A stretch of DNA of 64,000 nt, taken from assembly GCA_005408345.1 (NCBI GenBank), contig SEMN01000490.1, positions 124,001 to 188,000 on the forward strand. Direction: 5' to 3'. Of this stretch, positions 22,714 through 34,921 are shown piece by piece (positions within the stretch are counted from its first letter, which is position 1; every line of letters begins with the position of its first letter). The translations under genes and the position numbers were made by a program. Source of the DNA: Macquaria australasica (lineage: Eukaryota; Chordata; Actinopteri; Centrarchiformes; Percichthyidae). The notes under the pieces are model-generated. The model was not told the DNA's origin. It searched no databases and saw nothing but the letters and a program-made list of their open reading frames with translations.

Positions 22714-25700
22714 TCACACACTTGGCAACACTTGTTTCCACTGGCTTTATGACGATTCTTAATTGATATATGTCGTTGCTGTGGTAACGGTATGCCTAAT
22801 ACATGGTATATACCACTTTATATATTTAAAAAATAAAAATAAAGAAAGGAATAGTTTGGCATAATGCTCATTGGCATATAGCTAGTGTTAATGGTCAAAC
22901 TTTGTTCAAGGCACTATGTTCATACAGGGGTAAATATGTAACTACGGCTAGCCCTGCTAACTTAGATATCACATACCATTCACTGGAATCACGGCACCCT
23001 TTAATTTTATTAGCAACGTTTCAACCAACTACAGGTCTTCCTCAGATAAATACCCAAGGAAGGAAGGAAATGAGGGATATATTTTGATATGTGTCAAGAT
23101 ATCCTAGTTGGCTGAAGTCTTGCACAAACTTCCAAACAAAAAGTCACAAAAGACACAAGAAAAATGTAATCAGACTCCTTTGAATTATACTTGTACATCT
23201 TTTCATATTAATGTTTTTTTATTTTCCTTGTAACAAAGATATCTTGACACACATGTATGTGACTAGATCATTTTGCATGCGGATACTCTTATATTGCAAT
23301 TTTATTGATTTGTTTGTATCCAGCACTTATCACACCGAGGTTTATGGATGTGCACACGACTACTCTAACTTATTGTACTGTTTATAAGTGCCAAGTTGCA
23401 AGTTGTGAGATCCGATCTCCACCATAAAGCATCAGCATCTGTTAGATGTAATAGCTATACAGTAATCCAATAAGAAATAAGATAAGATAAGATAAGCCTT
23501 TAATTGTCCCACGGCGGGGAAATTTTCAAATAATTGCAGAAATGATATAAAGTTACAATAAAACCATATAGACTGTAAAAAGATGTAAGATAACTAAAAA
23601 TCAATCCAAAATGATTACATGCATCATATTATTACATGTCATGTCATGTCATGGATCATGTCATACCATCATACGACACAATATCATACTCGCCTGCTTT
23701 TGTAGAGTCTGATGGCAGTGGGCACAAATGAACTCCAGATATGTATTTAGATGTGATGAGCTAGTGGCTGAATGAGCTCAGTTCATCATCAGTTCATCTA
23801 TGTTGGGATTGGTCTATGTTAGCGTTGGTCTTGTCCCTCGTCTTCCTCTCTGCCACTGCCTTCACACTGTCCACCTTCAGCTTGACCAAAGAGATGCCTT
23901 CTTTACCAACCTGAATGAGTCTGCTGGCATCACATGACATCACATCCCATGCTACATTTTTGTATATTTTTTCAACCTCATGTCTGTCAGATCTTTCGAT
24001 GTAACATGAAACACGGACTTTCTTCTGCCGTTCAACACTTTGAGTTGTAGAGAAGCTGCAAGCATTTCTTTTGGCACTGAGAGAAATGACAAATAAGTAT
24101 AGCAGCACAATAGTCTTAAATATTTTGCACTTTTTCAATTATTACAGAGGGATTTTCAAGAGATGCTGCGAGCATTTAGCTTGGCACAGGTAGAGACAGG
24201 GTTGGCAATAACACATAAACGATTCAAACAGAATAGAATATGTTTCGTGGTTTCAATAGGTGGAGGAGATGCGTCGGGATTTTGAGGAGAAGCTGCGGGC
24301 GTTCAGCCAGGCTCAGGCCCAGTTTGAGGCGGATAAACGGCGAGCGCTGGAAGAGCTGAGGGCCACCCACCGCCAGGAGGTGGAGGAACTCCTCAACAAC
24401 CAGCACAACCAGAGCGCTACCTCCACCGAAGACCAGGAGAAACTGGCCGAGCTCCATAGACAAGAGGTGGGCTAAGAGTGAGAGAGGAAGGAAGATAGAT
24501 GTGTTTTGGAAGGCCAAAATGTTTGGATTGAAGAATGTTATCTTGGGCTTTTGTGAAGCGTTTATTCAGCAAGTTACTTGATGGGGTAATTGCTGTTTTG
24601 GAGGTTTATTAAGGGCATGGAAACGAAGAACAATTAGGGTTGTTGTTGTTGTTGGTGCAGTTGGCTTATGAGAATAATATAAACCTGCAGTGGTAATAAT
24701 CTGGCCATGGGCCTTGGTTGCATGTCATCCCCTTGTTTTATTCACATTTTTCCTTTCTTCTCAACTGTTACTATCCAATAAAACAGATTTACCAAAGACT
24801 AATAAACAGATGAGATGGAAAATGTGCACAATATATTTGCAGTTGGCAGTTTCATTCCAAAGATGTCTGAATGAACTTTGGCAGCTTTGAGTCACAATGA
24901 TCAACATTTAAATCTGAGGAAACAAAGACTTGCTCTTCATTTTTCCATCTCTCCGTGTAGGTGGAGGCATTGATGGAGAGGGTGGAGGAGCTAACGAGGG
25001 ATAAGGTCCGTCTGGTGGAGGAGTACGAGGCCAAGCTGGGCAAGGCTCAGGAGTATTATGAGAGGGAGCTGGAGGCCATGAGGAGAACACACCAGCTCAC
25101 CACTGAGAACCTGCTGGCCTGGAAAAGGACCGAGGTAAAACAACAACACAGACACACAAAACAAGAAAATATGCCTCAAACAGGTTTTTGTAAATACTAA
25201 CCTGTTGCTGTTAAAGGAATACTGCAGCGGAACAAGCTGAAAACACAACCAGCTAGTTCACCAGCTTGTCACTGTCTGCCGTTTGGTGCAGGACAGGTAG
25301 CGTCCCGTGGGTTTATCAGAGCTTTTCAGCTAAGCAAACTGCCTGGAAAATTTAATGTCTTCATGTCTCAGAGTGAATGATGTGATTCTCTGCTCATGTG
25401 AAGGTTGAGCTTCGTAAGGAGTTCCAGGCGCAGGAAGCGGCGCTGCAGCGCTCGCTGTCCAAGCTGAGGAGTGAGGTTCAGAAAGCACAGGAGGAGGCCA
25501 GAGAGAACCGAGACAAGACCAACAGACTGCAGACATCGCTGGCCAATGCAGAGGGAACTATCAAGGTGTGTGCGTGTGTGTGCGTGTGCGTGTGCGTGCG
25601 TGTGTATTGATGGACACATGATGCACCTCTGTTTAGGCAAACCAAGGACAAATACTCACACTCACTAATTTACATTCAAATGAAAAAGACCAAAATAAGA

Positions 25701-28700
25701 ACAATCAACTTCTGATTCATCAAACTGATTTGTTCGTAACTATATGAAAATAGTGCTAGTTATGGTGACCACTGTTGCTCATACGAATTACCTATTTCTT
25801 GTATTTGCAGTATTCCCAACAAAGCACAAATAGTATGAGAGTTTTCTTTTGGTTCAATTTGGGTAGGAAAGTGGGCTAAATTGGATGAAAAACAGTTGCA
25901 GAAAACAGACAAAAGTAAAAGCCTCAGGGCGAAAATGGTTTTCAGGAATCTCAGAGTGGTGGGAAACCTAATGTGGTGTGCACTGATGGGCCTGCAGGCA
26001 ATTCTATAGAGTGTGAATAGCTGGATAGGTTTATATGACTCTAGGCTGTGGTGGGAGAGATATGGCTGGGTTTTAAAATACTGAATGCTGGATTGCTGCG
26101 GTGTAATTGTGAGTACATCTGTGTGTTTCTGTGTGCTGCAGAATCTGCACAAGCAGCTGGAAGAAGCCATCCAGGACGGAGAGATCTGGGTGATGCAGCT
26201 GAAAGACACCGAGTATGAACTAGAGGGCAGCAGGGAACGAGTTCAACAGCAGGCAACTGAAATCCTCCATAAAGCCAGTAAGACCTGTTGTCATTCACTC
26301 CTATAGTATACAGTGCTGTGCACAGATGTTTCACACATCTATTAAAAGGAAGTCAGCCTGGGACTTATTCTCATATTTGATAACATTCATGATAACATTG
26401 TAGTCAACACCTCATCGTAGAGATTCAGGAAAAATAGTCTCGGGTAAGAACAATGTCAGTCAACCTGGGGCCACATACCTTAAAACTGTGTAGGTTTACC
26501 AATAAAATGACTAAAAGTCAGATTCACGTATACATACACATGGTTCTTTTTTATCAATCTGTCATTGTGAAACTGTACAAGTGCAAGAGCCTGATTTCCA
26601 CTCCAGTAGTTACTCATTAGACACACACTTAATTACCTAATAGCATATCAATACTTCTGTCTGCTCCACCATTCTTTAGAAGAAGGGCAATTTCATGGAT
26701 TGTGTTGCAATGGCAACAGCCGGACAACAACACCAGAGCAGCCATCATTATGTGCGTTTATTGCGCCCATATAGTCAATACATCATCGACAGTGATATCC
26801 CAATCACCATCATTAAATGTAATCAATGATTAAGTTTATATAGACCCCAAGTCTGTAGACACATTGCCCTTCACATCCTAAAGACCTCAAGACACCTTCT
26901 GCCTAACTGCATCTACATGGAGCCTGTTTAATTAGAAAAAAGCCTCATGTAAATTGGCTTGTTTGGAAAGAAGTTTGATTCCATTTCAAACCTCTGGATT
27001 AAACATTTTATAATCCGTTCAATAGAGGAACATTTATCATGTAAACTCTCTTTTTGTAACATCTGCTCTCTTTCTGCCCACTTAATTTCAGTCAAAAATG
27101 GGCCACACTACTTTCCCTTGCTATTTACCAGTCCTCTACCAGTTTTATGTCTTTCTCAAGGGAACCTTTGAATAGCGGATACTTTTGGAGGGATTAACAG
27201 AAGGCTCGCCTCCTGTTCAACAACTCCAGTTGCAGTATATGCTGATGAAACTGTTGCCTCAGCAGTAAAGCAATAATAATGCCAAATGCTCAAATTCAAT
27301 TTTAAAGGTTGCCTGTGGTGGCGATTTGTATTCAGTGTGTTGAACAGGTCAGAGCTGTTCTAATTGCTGACTGTGGTGCCTCTTTGACAGACTTGGGATT
27401 TTGATTTGACTGTTCCCAGGTCAGATTGGCTCCCTGCAGGCCACCCAGATGGCCCATGAGGCTAGCATCAGGAACCTGGACCAGGAGCAGAGCCGGCTGA
27501 AGGAGAAGATCAGCAGGCTGGAGGAGGAGAGGGAGGCTCTGCTCAACCAGAGCCAGGCCGCCAACGAACAGCACAAACAACAAGTGCTCAAACTAGAACA
27601 GGTACTATTAACCCCTCCTTAATCCCAGTCCAGGTCATGAATCATATAAAGCCAACTTTTTATCTCCTCCTTTTCTTCTCCTCAGTCTCTGCGTGAAGAG
27701 CACCAGGGCTATGAGAAGGAGCTCTCCAGGCTGAGAGTGCACTATGAGGAGGAGACGCTTCGCTTCAGGGAGGCGCAGGTCAGAGCGCTGGAGGAAATGG
27801 AGGAGAAACACCAGGCCATGAGGGAGGAGGCGCTGCAGGAGAAAGAGGAGGAGAAGATGCTCCTCATGACGGTAAGTCCAATGTTAGGATTTAGTGTTTT
27901 GCTTTTTTGTGCTCATGTTTACGACATGTTGATTCTGATGATACACACAAGGAACATTTTTGATAATTAGAAAAGCACTACTTCATTGCTACTTTTAAGT
28001 CTAAACAGTTTCTCAAGAATAACAGTGAAAAAGGTTTTTACCTTTTTTTTTTTTTTTTTTCTGTGGTTTGAGATGGTGTTTACATATATCAAATGTACGG
28101 ATTAGTTTGAATAAATGCTGTGGAAGTGACAAAGTAATTTATTCTTAAAGAATGAAACACTGACGGCTGTGTTTCTGTGTGTTACCATATGGCTGAATTT
28201 ACCAACTGCTGTCTGAGTGCATCAAACACGCTGTCAGTGTCACAGCAAAAAAAAATCACAAGCTCAGCTAGAGTTGTTCTCTTGAGGTTGGACTATTTTA
28301 AGATATGTATTTGTCTTTATTTATTCTTTGTTTGCATATTTTTGAAAGTAGACATTTTGATTAACCTTATGTATGGACTCCATGGTGATTAAAAAAAATG
28401 GAAAAGACCAGAATTGAAGTTAGCAATTTTCATATAAAACATTAATTATAAACACAGCTCCAACTCTTGAGTGTTGCTCCTTGGGCTCTTTTGTATCTCT
28501 GTTTTCAGTGCAGCAACATCAGCAATTAAATTTCCTCCTCAGAGCAAATGGCCTCAGTCGTTTAAGAAATATGTATCTCTAAGAAATGAGCAGCTCCCTT
28601 AACTGACTGCACGCATTTAATTAGGTCAACATTAAGACTAAGACGTGAAAGCAACATCACTCTCCCCCTGTGTTTCTCTCTGCGGCTTTCATTCTGTCAT

Positions 28701-31700
28701 CTCTTTTGTTTTTCTTTCCTTTTTTCACCCCTCATTCTCTCTCCTCTCTCTCTCTGAGTTTAAAGTGGCTGCATCGAGGGAATACTAAAGCCCTCGTTGC
28801 CAAAGGAGCAACAACAACACATCAAATTACACAGGTCAAATTAATTTACCCTGATTCATTTACCAAAACAGCATTACATTACCAACAACAAATGGTTGTA
28901 AGCAGCTAGGAGGACTTTACTGTTTCTTACTAGAATGTATTTATTTTGATGCCTCTGTATACTGCTATTTTCCAAAACTTGCGTTGTGCTGTGACCTTTC
29001 AAGCTGAGCTGTATTAAAGTGATCAGTCAACAGTGATCACTTAATATCAGTTAAATGAAAGTACTTAAGGAACAGGAATGAAGGAGAGATTCAGTTTCAA
29101 ACTACTAAGAGTTAAGCACCATGATGATGGATTTTAGCCTCAAATGGGTTCTCCAGCAATTTAGTATTGCACTTCCATAAAGTTGGGGGACTCGAGAGAG
29201 ACACATAAAAAAAATAATGGTCAAAATCAGTGCAGCAGAGGCCGGGATATCCTGACTGTTTAGTCCCTAGCGTGGGTCAAGCTCCAAAAACAATGCATCC
29301 TACACTTCCATGATGCAACTTTGTGTATCTTTTTGTAAGAGTCCCACATTATTCAAACTCCTCAGCCCAGTTTGTAATGCAGGTGTTTTGTTAAAAATGA
29401 TTGTCTCCAAGCCCAATCTAAGATAACCCTGATGACATCACCATGACATCATCAGGGTTATTTTCCTGATAAAGCTTCTCCAGAGCTACAGCGATCTTCT
29501 AAGTGTTCTGTAGCTATAAGCATGTATATATTGTATTCATGCAACACATAAGGAGCTGTAAAATGCTCCAGAGTTACCCGTCAGTCTGTATGACTTCATG
29601 TTTATAGCTCTAGGTTTGTAATAAATCAATGTGGAAACAAAACGGACCAGAACTAAAAGGCAACCCTGTAACATTTTGTTGACAGTGACAAGAACCCACA
29701 TGGTGATGCCCCTGAAGAGTCATAGCTGTTATCCAGTTGGTCAGCAATATTATTATTTTTCCCTGGAACGGTAGAAGAGGAGGAGCGCTTGTTTTTCTCC
29801 TGCTTGCAGCTCTTTACAGTACATTACACCCAATTTATTCATGCTCGCCTGGCTCCACCTGCATTCACTGAACATTAAGAACCCCATTCATTCTGGAGCT
29901 TGTTGACATCCAGTCAAAGTGACGTAGCTCTGAGGCATGAAGGCAGTAACTCACAACACCTTGTCTCAAAAAGTCCTGAGTATTCCTTCAACATTACAGC
30001 TTTTCATCTGAAATGAAGACATATTTTCTGCCTCTGAAATGCTTACACACTTTTTGAGTTTTAAATCATTTTGAACTCAATGCTTTCTCTCTGTCTGTTC
30101 CCATATTTCTCCTCTTTCATAACATTTCTCATTTTTCCCCCCTCTTGAGCACATAGCTGCAATGCTGTTTGAAGCTGACTTCTAATTGGTTAACTTTCAT
30201 TGACATTAAATCCTGCCTCCAAGCCAAGTGAGAGCAGTATGTGAGCATGTGGGTGTATGTTTATAGATTCCCTGAAAGAGAGAGCGATGAAGAGAGCAGA
30301 TTCAGAGAGCGGTGAGAGAGAAATGATGAAAAAGGATATATTATGTAAGCCAGAGCAGTGCTATGCCTCATCATCTTTAGATTAATGCCTGTTTTTATTT
30401 GGAGCGAAACTAGAGAGGATTCAGGAAGACAATGAGGGTGAGACACAGAGGTAGACAGAGATGGAGGGTAGAGATGTAAAGAGAAGACATTTTTAAAACA
30501 ATTTTATCTTCATCCTCATCTTTTTTTACTTTTAACTTTTACGTCTGTCAGCAAGATATTAATGAATTTCTAAACCGAGGCAATAAAATTACAAATTCTA
30601 CAAATTGCTTGTGCTGTATGAATTCATAATTCACCAGAGTCTGCTTAAGGCCAGATGAGACGGCGGTAGAATAGAGGCTTTCTAATCTCCCTGCAGCTGA
30701 CTGCTCTGCTGTGGTGGGTTTGTTTCCAGATGGAGGTAACTATGACACAGTGAACTGTCGTCTGTACTCCGTCACACTCGCTGCTTCAGTACTTTGAGAA
30801 GCAGCACCTCCATAGTAGTTTGCAGACATGATACATTGTTGATTGGCACAGTTTTGATCAGGCTGGATGTTAACATCAGTGTCAGTATGAATTGTTTTAT
30901 TGAACTCAGCAGCAGGTTAAGACTAGGGCTGCAATTAATGATTATTTTCATTATTGTTTAATCTGATAATTTCCTAAACCCAAGGTGACGTTGTGAAGTG
31001 CCTTGTTTTGTCTAAAACCCAAAGATATTCAATTTGTTATAATGTAAACAAGGAAAAGCTGCAGATTCTTACATTTCAGAAGCTGGAGCCATCAAATGTT
31101 GACAATGACTAATCGTTGTAGCTCTAGTTAAGACCACCTGTCACTCACACTAAACGATATTCTGTCTTTTATCCCACAGGTGATACGACAATACAACCTG
31201 AATTTAATATTTTTAAATTAATTTCAGTCCTAGTTTTGGACAGTTTCTATTGTGTTTATAAAGTTTAATGTTGTCTTTATGTTTTATTTTATGGGTATTT
31301 ATTCTCAACATTGTTGATTGCATTGGATGATTTCCATGTTTTTATGGATGAATAAATTGTACCTTGAACCTTGAACCAGGCTGAAAGCAGCATGATACTT
31401 GTGCATCTACTGTAACTGGGTTAAAGAAAGAAGATGTGGATTACTGGTTGGCTCCCATGTGGATAAAATAAGATGGGCGGTTGCTTTATAGTTTGTTCAC
31501 GTCATGTGGGAAAGAAGACAGAGCTTGGAAAGATTCTCTTTGTTACACGTTGCACCATCAGACGACTCGAGATGGTGAATAATTATTGTAATTTACACGC
31601 TGAACCAATATTTATCTAGTAAGAGTTGGCAATATGGATTAAACCATCTACTAGTATGTGTATTTATAACATTTTGTATTATGATATTAATATAAATATA

Positions 31701-34700
31701 GTGTGATATAGCAAACCTTCTGGAAATACAATCCAGAACCTATATGTAGATAAATAACCAGATGGGAATGTCACTTTTTGGCTCGTTCAATGAATAAAAA
31801 ATCTGACAAATCAAAGTACATCCATGCCAAACTCTTGTAAATCCAGTATTGCCATGATCAGTCCTTCTTATTCATTTACAACATTGTCTGCAAAGATCAA
31901 ATACAACCATTAAAGGGACAGATACTGCAGTATGGACAGTATGGCAAAATCCATGGCCTCACTGTATATATCGTCATATTGAGCAACCATACTGGCATTG
32001 ATCTAAGGCTGCATGATAATCAGAGTTGGTCATGTGCGGGTAAAAAATATTGTGCATTTACTAAATTAGCATTACTTCAGCAGATGTTAGGCATTCTGTG
32101 TACAGGGAAACTGTTGAAATCACAATGAAATCAATAGTGTTTGCAAAGAATAAACTCAATTTGAACACCAGAAATCTGTCTCTAAGGATGCTACGGTGCT
32201 GTTTATCAACAAACAAACAAAGCACAATGATGCTTTTATTTCATAATACTTTTCATAAAACATGCTAGGGGAACCCAAGAAGTAGAGAATTTCATAATAG
32301 AAATTCAGAGGATTTGATGCTGTGGTTTGAAGGATTATTGAAACTGGCTGGTTTGACGACATGGCCTTTTAAGTTTAAATGACAACTCACGTGTCCCTCC
32401 TTCATTCAGAAGCCATGCTTCACACTCAACTGCCACAACTCCAAATTACGGCACAAATGGGATTTACAGGGGCTTCTTAACTCCCCTCCTTTTTTAGAGA
32501 TAATTCTTTTAGGGTATTTCAGTAGAAATTCTGCAGAAACGAAAAGAAAGAGCTGCTAGGCCTTCATAGTAAATATATGCACTGATAATTTGTCTTTTCA
32601 AGTATCCATAATAGTATTTTTTTGTTGTCAGTGATGATATTTGAATATAATGTTTTGGTTTCATGGTTGTTACCAACACTAATGAGCTTCCTCTATTTCT
32701 GATCTTTTCTTGTTGTCCTTTCTCTTCTCCTCTTTCTTTACCTTTCTTTACCTTTCTTCTCCTCTCCAGAAAATGAGTCAGGAGTTTGAGATTAAACGTC
32801 TGTCATTGGAGGAGCAGCGAGACCACCTTCAGCAGCAACTTGACAACTTGAAAGAGGAGCTCTCGGCCAAGTTCAATATGGCCAATCAGGAGGTACGAAA
32901 CGTTAAGTCAACTCTACTTGACGTAACCAGTCTTGTGATGATGACGTGGTAACCCTCTGTGGGTCTCCTCAGGTGTCCCACCTCCAGGAGCTGGTGAGGG
33001 AGGGGGAGCAGAACCTGGGCTCAGCTCAGACACAGATCAGCTGTCTGAAGGAAACTCAAGAGAAACTCAAGATAGAACTAGACGCAACAAGATCCCGGGT
33101 CCGAGAGACCAGCAACCTGCTAACTGACCTACAGGTGAGGAAAATACTGAGGAATAATCCACGAGCATTTAGAGTTTAGGAATGCTTTATTTTACAGGTT
33201 CATCATTTCCTGGTATGTTTTGTGAAAATAACTACGTAAGTTGTTACTAATTATCGGAAAAATAGGAAATATTCATCCATTATTTATTTATTGTTGGCAA
33301 TTTTATTCTCCATATAGGTTGAACTCTACGCTTGCCTGTAGACACATTTCACATTTTTGCATATTCAGCTTTAAAGACTATCTAGGTTACAATTAACTGG
33401 AATTAATCAATTGGAAGTGTACTGATTGAACACTGTCTCTACTTTTACTTCTGCTCGACCTCCTTGTTCACCTCCATTTTATAGTATAAAGATTTAAGGT
33501 CTAGCCCTAAATATAAAGAGAGTCTGAGAAACTAGTAACCTGCTGAGTCACTTACATGAAAGGACACCAATAACTGTGCAGCGTAAAAGTGGATTTGTAA
33601 CTGCGGTTCAGTTTAAATATATATAAGTCAGCTGAGCCCTGACAGCTACAGTAAGACTTTTCTGTTGAGTCACAGCAGCTGGCTTTTTTTTTTTTTTACC
33701 AGATTCTGTTCACTGTAACCAATTCACACTTTATTTAATTTTGACGTGTCAGTCAGTTACATCAGGTAAGATTCAATTGAATTAAACTGAACTGAGTGAA
33801 ACAAAGCATTTCAATCACTTGATTGGGCAGTGCAACCAATCAACTGTCCTCAAACAGTCCACCTGTCAGTCCGATCGGCAGTCAGTGATTTGCTTCATCA
33901 CCTAGCAAGTTAATGTGACAGTAAGACAGTGAGTCTGAAGTTAACTGGTCAGCCAATCAAACAAACCTCAAATCATGGAGCTGCTGATGGTTTTGCAGAA
34001 AATCAAAGTGTAACTAGTTCCTCTGAAGTTTCTGCAAAACAAAGAGGGAGTGAGGCAGAACAAAAGGAAGGAAGGAGCGATGGGAGAGGGGAAGGAGAGT
34101 TGGAAAACAGGAAAGCAGGAAATGAGATTTAACTGAGAAGTAAGTGCAGTACTGAAGGCCAGCTGTGAGATAATGATGATGAGGCGATTATGAGTTGAGT
34201 GGTCCTGTGTTTGAAAAGAGCCCTGCTGGTATGAGAGAGACAGGAAGAGTGTGTGTGTTTATAGAAGATAGTACGTGTGTGTAAGAGAGAAAGGGATAAT
34301 ATTACAATTATCAGTGTTATCAATATTAACGATAATGTTGGCAGTTGTTGGAAAATTACTGCAAAATAAAAGGATACGACAAAAGAGGGTGAAATGTAAA
34401 CAAAATCAAGAAAACTAATTTAATTTAGCACAGTCAATAACACCAACATGCACAAAGATTAAGTTAAAATATGAATGAGTGAAAAAGTCACAGCTGGTGG
34501 AAATCAGTGAATAAAAAGAATAGCTAATAAAAGACAGAAAGAGGGGTGATAAAAGAGGCAGAGGACATAGAGATTGAATGAGGAGTGATAATTAGATGAA
34601 ATTGCCGAGTGGTGCTCTTTGCTCTACCACCAGAGCCCGGGTTCTATAAAAAGAGAGGATTTGGACTGGATTTTACACAGGATTGTATCTTGTATTCACA

Positions 34701-34887
34701 CTGAGCTCATTGCAGGATCTACACAAGCACTGAGCCAGCCCAGAATTTAGACCAGCTATTGTTTAGCTGGGTATGAACCCTTGAGCAGCTTACTACTTTT
34801 ATAAAAGGACAGTAACAAAAAAAAGTTTGGCTAACCTTTTATTAATTTATAGTATGAAATGGTAAAAATGAACAAATCACCATATCA

Positions 34888-34921
<34 letters not shown>

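Larger units (their letters stand above)
22670..24259 (+). other. fam184a: fam184a intron 4 (1.6 kb)
   Basis: Holds the CA microsatellite, a LINE 3' end in antisense orientation (23.48-23.76 kb), an antisense 114-codon open frame (23794-24138) and a 42-bp exon-5-like mini-exon candidate (24148-24189). Without the mini-exon the intron is 1590 bp. Confidence 0.85.
27872..32769 (+). other. fam184a: fam184a intron 10 (4.9 kb)
   Basis: Contains a T-run (28044-28060), a dispersed repeat region with a short palindrome (29.42-29.46 kb), a MITE-like element (30.93-31.13 kb) and a LINE-like tail ending in CCTTGAA units (about 31.2-31.38 kb). No extra exon was seen. Confidence 0.75.

Noticed and set aside
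25760..26209. 149-codon minus-strand ORF
   Set aside because: Partly the antisense shadow of fam184a exon 8, with no recognisable domain or upstream signal.
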